Shown piece by piece: positions 12,721 to 23,872 of a stretch of 64,000 bases of DNA (the stretch's first letter is position 1; the number at the start of each line of letters is the position of its first letter). This stretch comes from Linyphia triangularis (Eukaryota; Arthropoda; Arachnida; Araneae; Linyphiidae). The stretch covers positions 52,373,959 to 52,437,958 of the forward strand of contig OZ021726.1 of assembly GCA_963978545.1 (NCBI GenBank), read 5' to 3'. The position numbers were made by a program, and so were the translations under genes. The notes under the pieces were generated by a model. It worked only from the letters and a program-made list of their open reading frames with translations, made no database searches and was not told the DNA's origin.

Positions 12721-13828
12721 TTGTGATGATTGAGCATGATAATATAAATCAAATCCCACTACAATTTTTTTCGAATATTTGAATTATTTATTTGAGTGGC
12801 TAAATTTTCTATAATCGATGCCAAATTAAAAAAGAAAATTCTCATCAAAAGGAAAGTTACCTATTCACTGTATTTCCACTTACTGAAAATATTTAACATA
12901 ACCATTGTCAAATATTTTAGAACCCACAAAAATAGCTAATCAATACAAGAAATTTTAAATAATGATTATTTTATACATTCATCTCAAATGCCTATCGAGT
13001 CAAGAATTATTAATGAAAACAATATTCCCCATACAGCTAACTTCTACCCAAGTTTCTATTCTTTTTATGAACACATATTACTACATTTATTGGATTCATT
13101 CATACAAAAGATGTCTGTAGTTAAGAATGTAATAGACATAGAAAGTTATCCTTTAGATAGTTGTAGAAAAAGAATATTTTGGGTTTGACACAATATAACA
13201 GTTTCCTCTTTTATGATGGAGTGCATTGATTTTCCTTTTCTATCTAAGCTTAAAGACATAAAGGACGTATTTTGGAGATATTTTCTTTCTTCCATTTACA
13301 ATAACTTTCTATTCAGCATAAAAACTTTCAATTAGTCGATATGTAATTTCAGATAATAAAACTATTACATAGGGCTGGAAGAATCATTGTCGATTGTTTG
13401 ATGATCACCACGATTTTAATGGTCCCGAGTTAAAAATGCTTTTTTGCGAAAGAAAATACAAATAATAATAATAAATAAATAAAAAATAATAAATATGTAT
13501 ACAAAAAAACGTCTACCTGTGTATAAAAACAGCATAATTTCAAAACGGAATAAGCTATGATGCTTAAATTTGGTATGTAAATCTATTGAGCCTTTGAGAC
13601 ATTTCAACAAAGATTTAGTAACAATTGCCCATACGCAGAGACACAGAGATTACATTTCATTTAATAATTTAGGTTTCTAATAAATTGCATAAATAAGTGT
13701 CTTTTTAACATCCTCTTTTTGAAATAATTATGCCTTGTATCTTACAGATATGGATATTTTTTCGATTTCAAGAATGATAAGTACACAGTCCAAGTTTGTA
13801 TAATTATTTTAAAAATCAAAAATTATTC
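12721..13828. other. AT-rich sequence, no gene seen
   Basis: Nothing recognisable. Short A/T runs only. Confidence 0.5.
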
Positions 13829-14021
13829 TAAGACGATAACACAATATAACAGGGAAAAGCTTGAAAAATAGGTATCTTACAGCAGCTTGTCTATATTTTG
13901 CAGCATGAAATTAAGCTACAAAATATAGACAACCTGCTGTAAGATACCTATTATTTCAAGCTCAGTGAAAACACTTCGCCGCAAATAACTGTCCCTGCTA
14001 TATTTTTGTGTTATCGTCTTA
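13829..14021. mobile_element. Foldback MITE-like element with TA flanks
   Basis: The outer arms pair AGACGATAACACA (from 13831) with TGTTATCGTCT (to 14019), with TA on both sides. The inner arms 13859-13900 and 13919-13961 are nearly perfect complements for about 42 bp around an 18 nt loop. About 30 nt of unpaired sequence (13962-13991) lies only on the right side. No coding capacity. TA flanks and long TIRs fit a Tc1/mariner-type non-autonomous element; a small-RNA hairpin precursor is an alternative reading. Confidence 0.7.
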
Positions 14022-14024
14022 ATT

Positions 14025-14120
14025 TTTTTATGTTTAAAATAACTATTAATGGAATTATTTTTGATGTTTAAAACAACTATCAATGTAATATTTTTTTATG
14101 TTAAAAATAACTTTATGTGT
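14025..14120. repeat. Short tandem repeat, ~34 bp unit, about three copies
   Basis: Blocks beginning atgtttaaaa(t/c)aact(a)t recur near 14030, 14064 and 14098, each followed by an (a/t)-rich run. Diverged copies. Confidence 0.6.
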
Positions 14121-14559
14121 CTGCATGAAAAAAGGCTTGTGTTGCCTTACCATTCAACTTGCAGCAAATTATAGAAAAGATATTCAAATAAAGTTCACAT
14201 CTTTATGCATTATAACGATAACTGAAACAAGGCTGTGGCAAAAAACTTTAACCACCCTATTATGTTATATACCATATACTCTTTAATAACCCTCCAATTA
14301 CTCTTTAAAGAAGTTTATTCAGTCTCATATGTAATATTAGATGATTCAAGAAGCGCGATAGTTTTCATTTGGAGATGACACTAACAAGAAGGTCTCTAAA
14401 GGTTAAATTTCAAAAGAAAGAAATAATACTTTGGAAAAGTTACTGAGCAAGTAGCCACTTTTCATCCCATTTGAATTCTTCACATTTATATAAATAGTTC
14501 AATTGGACGATGAATGAGGTCTTCAGTTAAATCTGATCATTTAAATTAGCATTAAGCAT
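14121..14559. other. AT-rich sequence, no gene seen
   Basis: No recognisable feature. Confidence 0.5.
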
Positions 14560-14765
14560 AGGATAAAACAAATGAAATATAAGTAGACATTTTAATAAAT
14601 TATAATAAATTGACATTTTATAAATTAAATTAATAAATATAGTGGTATTCAGTTATATTTATCCAAAGTCAGAAATAGAGCGGCCATGGTTTGTCAAATT
14701 TTCGAGTTTAAAACAACTCTATTATAATTTATAAAATGTCAACTTATGTTTCATTTGTTTTATCC
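14560..14765. mobile_element. MITE-like element with ~47 bp terminal inverted repeats
   Basis: The left end aggataaaacaaatgaaa (14560) is matched by the right end tttcatttgttttatcct (to 14765), and pairing continues inward for roughly 47 bp with a few mismatches. The centre (~110 bp) is unrelated. The target duplication is not clear (TA on the left, TG on the right). No coding capacity. Confidence 0.6.
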
Positions 14766-16090
<1,325 letters not shown>

Positions 16091-16150
16091 TTTCCCCCTT
16101 CTTAAAGACTGCACGTCCCGGGCAGTGAAGTCCTTAAGAGGAAAGGCAAT

Positions 16151-19100
16151 TCAATCACTTCTACTATAATATGGGGCTAGTCTATTGTTATGTACAACTC
16201 TAGGTTTACAGAAAGGTGTCCGTTGAATCCTTACCACGACGTCGTTGATCTTCTTAAGGACCACATACGGCCCTTCCCAGTACGTCTGGAGCTTATGGGA
16301 GAGTCCTTTCCGACGTTTAGGATTCCATAACCACACCTTGTCACCTTCCTGGAATGAACGTTCCGTGGCCTTGGCATCGTAGCGGACCTTCATGCGCTCT
16401 GTCATGATGTTGATTCTTTCTCTGGCGAACCGATGTACGGCTTCCAAACGTGCCTGGAGATCATCTAGATACTGGACAGGCGAGGAAGGGGTGTCCGGTG
16501 GTCGTCCAAAGAGGAGGTCGCAGGGTAGTCTAAGGTCTCTTCCGAAAATCATTTGAGATGGTGTATATCCGGTGGTCTCGTGAGTAGCACTTCTGTAGGC
16601 CAAAAGGAACAATGGAAGTTTCTGATCCCAATCTTGCTGGTTCTTGGAAACAAACAAGGAGAGATGATTCAGAATCGTTCTATTAAATCGTTCAACCATT
16701 CCATCGGATTGTGGATGCAGGGGAGTTGTACGAGTCTTTTCCATGTCGAGCAAGTCACACAGCCCAGTGAAGACGGCAGAGTTGAAGTTAGTCCCCTGAT
16801 CGGAATGTATCAGCAGGGGTACGCCAAATCGGGAGATCCAATTCCGTACGAGGACTTCTGCTACGGTGGTGGCTTCCTGGTCCGGAATCGCGTATGCTTC
16901 TGGCCATACTTGCTAAAGTAGTCCATGACAACTAGGATGTATTTGTTGCCATTAGATGTGTGAGGTAGGGGGCCTAAGACGTCCAAAGCAATTCTTTCGA
17001 ATGGTGCTCCTACGTTGTAACGTTGCAACTTTCCACGAGTTCGGGTCTTCGGTCCCTTCCGCGAATTGCATGCATCACAGGACTTGCACCACTTCTCCAC
17101 GTCGGATTTTGCTTTGTCCCAGAAGAATCTCTCCCTGACTTTCTGAAGAGTTTTCATGACACCAAAATGTCCTCCAGTAGAACTGCTGTGAAGTTCTTCT
17201 AGAACGTTCGTAACTCTAGAACTTGGAAGGATTAATTGCCACCGGAAGCTTTTGCCATCATCGGACTCCCATAGACGGTAGAGTACTCCATTCTTCAAGT
17301 GCAAAGAGTCCCACATAGCCCAATATCTCTTCATTGTTGGGCTATAGCATGCAATTTCCTGCCAACTGGGTTTTCCGGTAGCTGCTTCCATGAATTCAAT
17401 TAGAGGTTTCAAGTCCTGATCTTCAACCTGACTTTTTCGAACATTCCGGTCACTCCAAGGGTCCAATTCTGAAGTAGTTGAGTTGGTAGTTATTTTCCGA
17501 ACGGCCGATGTGCTAACCCCGAACTTAGACTCGGCATTGGAACAAAATCGACAGTTCTCCGGACATGGTCTTCTAGAAAGAGCGTCTGCATTCCCATGGA
17601 ACGTTCCTTTTCTGTGATGGATATCCATGTCGTATTCCTGCAGGCGCTGAATCCACCTTGCTATTTGTCCCTCTGTATTCTTGAAATTCAGCAACCAAGT
17701 CAGAGACGCATGATCAGTTCTTAAAAGGAATTTTCGGCCGTACAAGTAATGATGAAAGTGCTCAACGGCTTTTACTATTGCCAGTAACTCCTTTCTTGTG
17801 ACGCAGTAGTTCCGCTCGGATCTTGACAGGCTTTTACTAAAATAAGCGATGACTTTCTCCTGTCCTTCAATTTCCTGGGAAAGAACGGCGCCCACTCCCT
17901 CATTGCTGGCATCTGTATCCAAAATAAAGTCCTTGTTAACATCGGGAAAAGCCAAAACAGGCGCGGATGTTAAAGCGTTCTTCAGTTGATTGAAGGAGTC
18001 GTCACAGTCGGCAGTCCATAGGAACTTCTGCTTGCTCTCTGTTAGTCGATGCAAGGGTCTGGCGATCTTGGAGAAACCTTTCACGAATTTACGGTAATAC
18101 GTGCACAGGCCTAGGAAGCTTCGCAATTGATGAACGTCTTGCGGTCGAGACCAAATTTGCACAGCATGGATCTTGGCTGGATCTGTGCTTACTCCATCGG
18201 ATGAGATGATGTGTCCGAGATAACTGACTTTCCGCCTAAAGAGCTTACATTTTGATGGGCTAAGTTTCAAGTGGGCTTCCCTAAGCTTCAAGAACACGTT
18301 CTTCACATTTTGCAAGTGTTGATCGAAACTCCGCCCGGTGATGATGATATCGTCCAAATATACCAAACAGGTCTCGTAGGAAAGTTCTCTAAGCACAGTC
18401 TCCATTAGTCGCTCGAACGTAGCCGGTGCATTACACAAGCCAAACGGCATAACTTGAAACTGCCATAATCCTTGGCCGGTAGTGAAGGCAGTCTTCTCAC
18501 GATCGTCGGGATGTATCTCCACTTGCCAGTATCCACTCTTCAAATCCAAAGTCGAAAACCACTGGTTCCCCGATAGAGTGTCCAAAGTGTCATCGATTCT
18601 TGGCAGAGGGTAGCTGTCCTTTTTCGTAATTTCGTTCAGCTTCCGGTAATCCACACAAAACCTGGTGGAACCATCCTTCTTTCGAACGAGTACGATTGGA
18701 GAGGCCCATGGACTTGAGGAGGGTTCGATAACTCTATTATCTTCCATTTCATGTAACAATCTCCCGACCTCCTCTTGTTTTGCGAAAGGAAGTCTTCGAG
18801 GATGTTGTTTAATAGGTAAATGGGTCCCAGTATCGATTCGATGTTGAGTAAGCTCTGTTCTTCCTACATCTTTCGATGACATGGAGAAAATGTCTTGAAA
18901 TTCTTTTATAAGGTTTCCGACAATCTTCTCTTGCCTTCTTTCCAACCGAGCATCCTCGAGAAGCTGGTCCACTAAATCCGCGGGTGGTGCGGTCGGAAGC
19001 TCCTTCGATCCTCGTTCGATGCTTGTAACAGGTGTGCAAGTGGCAATTTCTTCTCCTTTCTTGATAACTCTCTTAGAATCACCGATGTTGGCCATTCTCA

Positions 19101-19650
19101 CATGCACCACCTCTTGAGAGAGATCCACAAGCGTCGCTCCTACTACCACTCCTTTCGGGAAGCTATTCGATGATGAGAAGTCCGTTACTCCAAATCGGAA
19201 GGCCTTCGGGAGCTCTGTTGAATCTTTTACAACCAAATCTGTCATGGAAGGGATGGTGATGTCTTCAAGAGCTACTATTCGATATGCACAAGGCTCTTCC
19301 GAGTCCAAACCGAACAATGGAACTTCTTCTTTTCCCGTTTGAAGCTCGCCTTTCTCGAAATTCAAAGTAATTCCATTTCTCTGTAAAAAGTCCAATCCAA
19401 GAATACATGGGTCAATAATTTCAGCGACGTAAACGGTGTGAGTGTAGGTGTGAAATCCAAAAGAGATGTTGACATTTAATTTCCCATGCACAGAAATTTT
19501 GTCACCAGTCACAGTCTGTAGTGAAACTGAAGGCGCCGTGTAAAGAGGTTGGCTGTCCAGGCGCCGGGCTACATCCGTCCGTAAGATGGTTACATTTGCC
19601 CCTGAGTCAACTATTAGACGACAGGGAGTTCCATTGATCTTGCCCTCCAC
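16151..19650 (-). pseudogene. pol: pol of element A (protease-RT-RNase H-integrase), frameshifted
   Basis: It encodes the retrotransposon polyprotein, read from the minus strand. The upstream piece (16861-19650) carries the protease motif DSGAN, RT motifs VDYRKLN and YLDD, the RNase H DTDAS motif, and the integrase zinc-binding segment with WCKSCDAC. Compared with element B it has an extra 'ta' at 16907-16908, just after the DYFSK segment of the integrase core. This shifts the frame and ends the protein 15-20 codons later. The rest (integrase DDE glutamate in DGMVERFN, GPY/F module WEGPYVVL) stays open in the original frame to 16151. The span is 3,500 bp against 3,498 in B, so this is the only net length change. 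Where both can be read, the proteins differ at roughly 2% of residues. Start: the frame is open up to the gag overlap, so 19650 is only a nominal start. Confidence 0.93.
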
Positions 19651-19754
19651 GAATAAACCATGGTTTCCTCCTTGAAGGGATGAGATGTGATAGAGGCTGA
19701 GTGGGGCACCACCTGCTCTACACGGCGACCTCCGCCTCGCGAGATAGCCGCTCT

Positions 19755-21107
19755 TTAGTTTAACTGCTGAGGCTCGGACGAGGGTCTGTCCCCTCTCCTG
19801 TCCAATTCAGGGCAATCACGTCTGAAATGTCCTTCCCGGTTGCAGAGCCAACAAACCACTCTAGTTTTTCGATCCCTTGAGCCAGGAATATTTCTCATAA
19901 TTCGCTCCATCTTGTTTTCCAGTTCTTGAAACTTCTTCGTGAAAAGTTCAGAGGAATCGTCTGCTAATGTTCCACGTACGAAACGCCGGTCTTTTCTAGA
20001 AGCTTGCTGTGCGGCTTCTACTCTCATGGCATAGACGAGGGTGGACTTTAGATCTTTGTTGTCTGACATCCTGGTAGCTTGCTGTATGTCGGGATCTTTG
20101 ATGGCATCCACGAAATACTGAAGAGACAGGTTATCTCGTACGTCCGAGGGACAGTCTGGGAAAGCGAGGAGCGAAAGTCTTTCTATATCCGATGCCAATT
20201 CTTGAAGAGTTTCATTGGCCTTCTGCTGTCTCACTTTCAGTTGCAGTCTGTTATAATCCTTTAGATGTTGCTCCCCAAACCTTAATTCCAACGCACTTGC
20301 CAGCGCCACGAATTCTCCCCGCTTCTCTTCAGGTAGTGTCTGTAAAATGTCAGCAGCTTCACCTCGAAGAGATGCTGCGAGATGGAATGCTTTCGAAGTA
20401 TCGTCCCAACCATTCGCAGACGCAATCATTTCAAATTGCGTTTGATAAACGCGCCAAGACGACTTCCCATCAAAAGGGGCCACTTTGATGTTAGAGCGCG
20501 GCGCCATAAAGGGGATGGAAGCGTTATCCCAATTAGGTGACGCTATGGCCAGAGCTTCACGCGTTTCCATTTTTCGCAGCCTTTCTTCTACAACGTCAAT
20601 GAATTTGTCTTGCTCTTCCTTTAAGGTGGAAACTTTTTCTTGCATGGTGGAAACTTTTTCTTGCACGGTGGAAACTTTTTCTTCAACTTCATTTCTCACT
20701 GTCTTAAGATCTTCTCTGACATCCAAAATATCCGCCTTCATTGATTGAAGAACACTCTCTGTGCGCTCCATAAATCTATCAACGGACGCAGAAGATGATT
20801 CTTGCTTGGAAGCTAAAGCTTTAATATCCGATGATGTCGCTTCTTGGCTGGCGGTAATTGCGGCGGCGAGTTCAGCATTTGTCGTTTCTTGACGGGCTTG
20901 ACCAGCGGCGATTGTAGCGGCGAGTTCGGCATTTGTCGTTTCTTGACGGGCTTGACCAGCGGCGATTGTAGCGGCGGTTGATTCTTGTCCGGCTTTTATT
21001 TCGGCTTTCATTTCAGCGGCCGTGGATTCTTGTCCGGCTTTTATTCCAGCAATCATTTCCATCAACTGCTTCATTTGGTCTTCCATCATTCCTCTAGTTG
21101 TCGGCAT
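19755..21107 (-). CDS. gag: Gag polyprotein of element A
   Basis: 450 residues; structural protein forming the virus-like particle that packages the element's RNA. The N-terminal ~100 residues are degenerate Ala/Glu/Thr-rich repeats (GQARQETTNAELAA twice). A coiled-coil stretch follows, with three exact heptads of EKVST-x-Q, then the capsid-like region and a C-terminal zinc knuckle CWLCNREGHFRRDC (C-X2-C-X4-H-X4-C). It is intact, and 19 residues shorter than Gag of element B because of fewer N-terminal repeat units. The ATG at 21107 lies about 15 bp after the primer-binding site, as expected. The stop at 19755-19757 overlaps the start of the pol reading frame. Confidence 0.92.
   Translation of the reverse strand: MPTTRGMMEDQMKQLMEMIAGIKAGQESTAAEMKAEIKAGQESTAATIAAGQARQETTNAELAATIAAGQARQETTNAELAAAITASQEATSSDIKALASKQESSSASVDRFMERTESVLQSMKADILDVREDLKTVRNEVEEKVSTVQEKVSTMQEKVSTLKEEQDKFIDVVEERLRKMETREALAIASPNWDNASIPFMAPRSNIKVAPFDGKSSWRVYQTQFEMIASANGWDDTSKAFHLAASLRGEAADILQTLPEEKRGEFVALASALELRFGEQHLKDYNRLQLKVRQQKANETLQELASDIERLSLLAFPDCPSDVRDNLSLQYFVDAIKDPDIQQATRMSDNKDLKSTLVYAMRVEAAQQASRKDRRFVRGTLADDSSELFTKKFQELENKMERIMRNIPGSRDRKTRVVCWLCNREGHFRRDCPELDRRGDRPSSEPQQLN
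19758..19764 (-). other. Candidate -1 ribosomal frameshift site (element A)
   Basis: The minus strand reads G TTA AAC followed directly by the gag stop TAA. It is the same heptamer and context as in element B (23759-23765), so the site is conserved between the two copies. Confidence 0.6.
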
Positions 21108-21122
21108 TCAAAATTACGAGAC

Positions 21123-21138
21123 CCCACTTCTGACACCA
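21123..21138 (-). other. Primer-binding site, tRNA-Leu type (element A)
   Basis: The minus strand reads TGGTGTCAGAAGTGGG one base inside the 5' LTR. This is the complement of the 3' end of eukaryotic tRNA-Leu (...CCCACTTCTGACA plus CCA). Confidence 0.85.
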
Positions 21139-21139
21139 C

Positions 21140-21600
21140 TGTTATGAATTTTTCCACTGAGGCAATAATGGCACAGTTTTCACGGTTTAAAAGTATTTAT
21201 TCTCTCTTCAGAAAACTCACAAAATCTATTCACAGGCAACAGTTTAACTACTCTCAAGCTTCAACACAAGCTTCAACAAAAATAACTTCGAATTCAGCGA
21301 TTATACAAGCGCACTCCAATAGGTCAACAAAGCGATCAGCTTTCAACGAAATCCGAAGTACATCTGAAAACTTTCCCGTTCTCCAGTCTTTTTATAAACA
21401 AGCGCGTGAGACATTCTCGAAATTTCCAGCCAATTCATCGGAAAGAAATTTCTCGAAACGTCTCGATTACTTCAGGTGTTGCCACCTTTTTCTAACTTGT
21501 ATAATCGCTATTAATTACTAAATAAAATTGGATAAAAATAAATTACAATAGAATTTTGAAATAATACGTCACTATTTACAATATATACAGACAATTTGTG

Positions 21601-21605
<5 letters not shown>
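21140..21605 (-). repeat. 5' LTR of element A
   Basis: 466 bp and apparently identical to 15625-16090. It contains a TATA-like ttataaaaag on the minus strand, at the position equivalent to the TATA box of element B. Confidence 0.95.
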
Positions 21606-21657
<52 letters not shown>

Positions 21658-21859
21658 AGTATTTGTTGATGGGGGAGTGTTCGTATACGGCAGTGCTTTA
21701 ACCCTGCATCACTTTTTCACGAGCGAAGTGGCAACATTAAATACATAACACCTTCATTCTCTCAATTTATGCTTCGTTCTTTTTTATTTTAATTTTTATT
21801 TATTTTTATTTGTATTTTCCTTGTTATTCTTTTACTTTTATATGTATATATATATATAT
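21606..21859. other. 254 bp spacer between the two head-to-head LTR elements
   Basis: It starts with the remainder of the (AT)n tract (21606-21654) and ends with a T/A-rich stretch running into a short (TA)n at 21846-21859, where element B inserted. The middle is a ~190 bp unique sequence with no gene. Confidence 0.85.
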
Positions 21860-22326
21860 TGTTGCACAAATTGTCTGTATATATTGTAAATAGTGACGTA
21901 TTATTTCAAAATTCTATTGTAATTTATTTTTATCCTATTTTATTTAGTAATTAATAGCGATTATACAAGTTAGAAAAAGGTGGCAACACCTAAAGTAATC
22001 GAGAAGTTTCGAGATATTTCGTTTCCGATAAATTGGCTGGAAATTTCGAGAATGTCTCACGCGCTTGTATATAAAGGACTGGAGAACGGGAAAGTTTTCA
22101 GATTGACTTCGGATTTCGTTGAAAGCTGATCGCTTTGTTTACCTATTGGAGTGAGCTTGAATAATCGCTGAATTCGAAGTTATTTTTGTTGAAGCTTGTG
22201 TTGAAGCTTGAGAGTAATTAAACTGTTGCCTGTGAATAAATTTTTGTGAGTTTTCTGAAGGGAGAATAAATACTTTTAAACCGTGAAAACTGTGCCATCA
22301 TTGCCTCAGTGGAAAAATTCTTAACA
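21860..22326 (+). repeat. 5' LTR of element B
   Basis: 467 bp; starts tgttgcacaaattg, ends attcttaaca. It carries a TATA box at 22068 and two AATAAA motifs (22235-22240 and 22265-22270). Compared with the LTRs of element A it has scattered substitutions, so A and B come from different source copies. Confidence 0.95.
22068..22076 (+). promoter_or_regulatory. TATA box of the LTR promoter
   Basis: TATATAAAG lies mid-LTR, about 165 bp upstream of the first AATAAA. This is the expected order for a U3-R boundary, so transcription probably starts 25-35 bp downstream. The start point is inferred. Confidence 0.6.
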
Positions 22327-22327
22327 G

Positions 22328-22343
22328 TGGTGTCAGAAGTGGG
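22328..22343 (+). other. Primer-binding site, tRNA-Leu type (element B)
   Basis: TGGTGTCAGAAGTGGG lies one base after the 5' LTR and is complementary to the 3' terminal 16 nt of tRNA-Leu including CCA. Reverse transcription would be primed here. Confidence 0.87.
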
Positions 22344-22358
22344 GTCTCGTAATTTTGA

Positions 22359-23768
22359 ATGCCGACAACTAGAGGAATGATGGAAGACCAAATGAAGCAG
22401 TTGATGGAAATGATTGCTGGAATGAAGGCCCAACAAGAATCCACTGCCGCCGAAATAAAATCCGAAATGAAAGCCTGCCAAGAAACCACCGCAGCCGAAA
22501 TGAAAGCCTGCCAAGAAACCACCGCAGCAGAAATGAAAGCCGAACTTTTCGCTACAATTGCCGCCGGACAAGCCCGTCAAGAAACGACTAACGCCGAACT
22601 CGCCGCTACCATATCCGCCGGCCAAGCCCGCCAAGAAACGACTAACGCTGAACTCGCCGCCGCAATCACCGCCAGCCAAGAAGCGACATCATCGGATGTT
22701 AAAGCTTTAGCATCCAAGCAAGAATCATCTTCTGCGTCCGTTGATAGATTTATGGAGCGCACAGAGAGTGTTCTTCAATCAATGAAGGCGGATATTTTGG
22801 ATGTCAGAGAAGATCTTAAGACAGTGAGAAATGAAGTTGAAGAAAAAGTTTCCACCGTGCAAGAAAAAGTTTCCACCATGCAAGAAAAAGTTTCCACCTT
22901 AAAGGAAGAGCAAGACAAATTCATTGACGTTGTAGAAGAAAGGCTGCGAAAAATGGAAACGCGTGAAGCTCTGGCCATAGCGTCACCTAATTGGGATAAC
23001 GCTTCCATCCCCTTTATGGCGCCGCGCTCTAACATCAAAGTGGCCCCTTTTGATGGGAAGTCGTCTTGGCGCGTTTATCAAACGCAATTTGAAATGATTG
23101 CTTCTGCGAATGATTGGGACGATACTTCGAAAGCATTCCATCTCGCAGCATCTCTTCGAGGTGAAGCTGCTGACATTTTACAGACACTACCTGAAGAGAA
23201 GCGGGGAGAATTCGTGGCGCTGGCAAGTGCGTTGGAGTTAAGGTTTGGGGAGCAACATCTAAAGGATTATAACCGACTGCAACTGAAAGTGAGACAGCAG
23301 AAGGCCAATGAAACTCTTCAAGAATTGGCATCGGATATAGAAAGACTGTCGCTCCTCGCTTTCCCAGACTGTCCCTCGGACGTACGAGATAACCTGTCTC
23401 TTCAGTATTTCGTGGATGCCATCAAAGATCCCGACATACAGCAAGCTACCAGGATGTCAGACAGCAAAGATCTAAAGTCCACCCTCGTCTATGCCATGAG
23501 AGTAGAAGCCGCACAGCAAGCTTCTAGAAAAGATCGGCGTTTCGTACGTGGAACATTGGCAGACGATTCCTCTGAACTTTTCACGAAGAAGTTTCAAGAA
23601 CTGGAAAACAAGATGGAGCGAATTATGAGAAATATTCCTGGCTCGAGGGATCGAAAAACTAGAGTGGTTTGTTGGCTCTGCAACCGGGAAGGACATTTCA
23701 GACGTGATTGCCCTGAATTGGACAGGAGAGGGGACAGACCCTCGTCCGAGCCTCAGCAGTTAAACTAA
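22359..23768 (+). CDS. gag: Gag polyprotein of element B
   Basis: 469 residues; capsid/nucleocapsid precursor. Residues ~1-110 are repeats based on (C/G)QxTTAAEMKA and GQARQETTNAELAA, more copies than in element A. Residues ~165-190 contain three consecutive EKVST-x-Q heptads, a clear coiled coil that may drive Gag multimerisation. A capsid-like central region follows (PFDGKSSWRVYQTQFE; LQELASDIERLS). Near residue 440 is the zinc knuckle CWLCNREGHFRRDC, which would bind RNA. The ATG is the first after the primer site. The terminal codons TTA AAC TAA overlap the pol frame. Confidence 0.95.
   Translation: MPTTRGMMEDQMKQLMEMIAGMKAQQESTAAEIKSEMKACQETTAAEMKACQETTAAEMKAELFATIAAGQARQETTNAELAATISAGQARQETTNAELAAAITASQEATSSDVKALASKQESSSASVDRFMERTESVLQSMKADILDVREDLKTVRNEVEEKVSTVQEKVSTMQEKVSTLKEEQDKFIDVVEERLRKMETREALAIASPNWDNASIPFMAPRSNIKVAPFDGKSSWRVYQTQFEMIASANDWDDTSKAFHLAASLRGEAADILQTLPEEKRGEFVALASALELRFGEQHLKDYNRLQLKVRQQKANETLQELASDIERLSLLAFPDCPSDVRDNLSLQYFVDAIKDPDIQQATRMSDSKDLKSTLVYAMRVEAAQQASRKDRRFVRGTLADDSSELFTKKFQELENKMERIMRNIPGSRDRKTRVVCWLCNREGHFRRDCPELDRRGDRPSSEPQQLN
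23759..23765 (+). other. Candidate -1 programmed ribosomal frameshift site
   Basis: The last gag codons read ...CAG TTA AAC TAA, which contains the slippery heptamer G TTA AAC directly before the stop. The pol frame is -1 to gag and is open from 23717, so a slip here (GTT AAA C) continues into pol. About 7 nt downstream a GC-rich stretch (23773-23800) can form short stems (GGCG/CGCC around GAGGT, or CGGC/GCCG). I see no other X-XXY-YYZ-like heptamer in the 52 bp overlap. GUUAAAC is the frameshift site known from equine arteritis virus. Confidence 0.65.
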
Positions 23769-23872
23769 AGAGCGGCTATCTCGCGAGGCGGAGGTCGCCG
23801 TGTAGAGCAGGTGGTGCCCCACTCAGCCTCTATCACATCTCATCCCTTCAAGGAGGAAACCATAGTTTATTC

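Noticed and set aside
20985..21521. 178-codon frame antisense to gag and LTR of element A
   Set aside because: It runs opposite to a confirmed gag, its distal part is repeated in the other LTR, and it is broken in element B.
22218..22679. 153-codon Gly/Phe-rich frame antisense to gag of element B
   Set aside because: Shadow of the Gag repeat region; no independent support.
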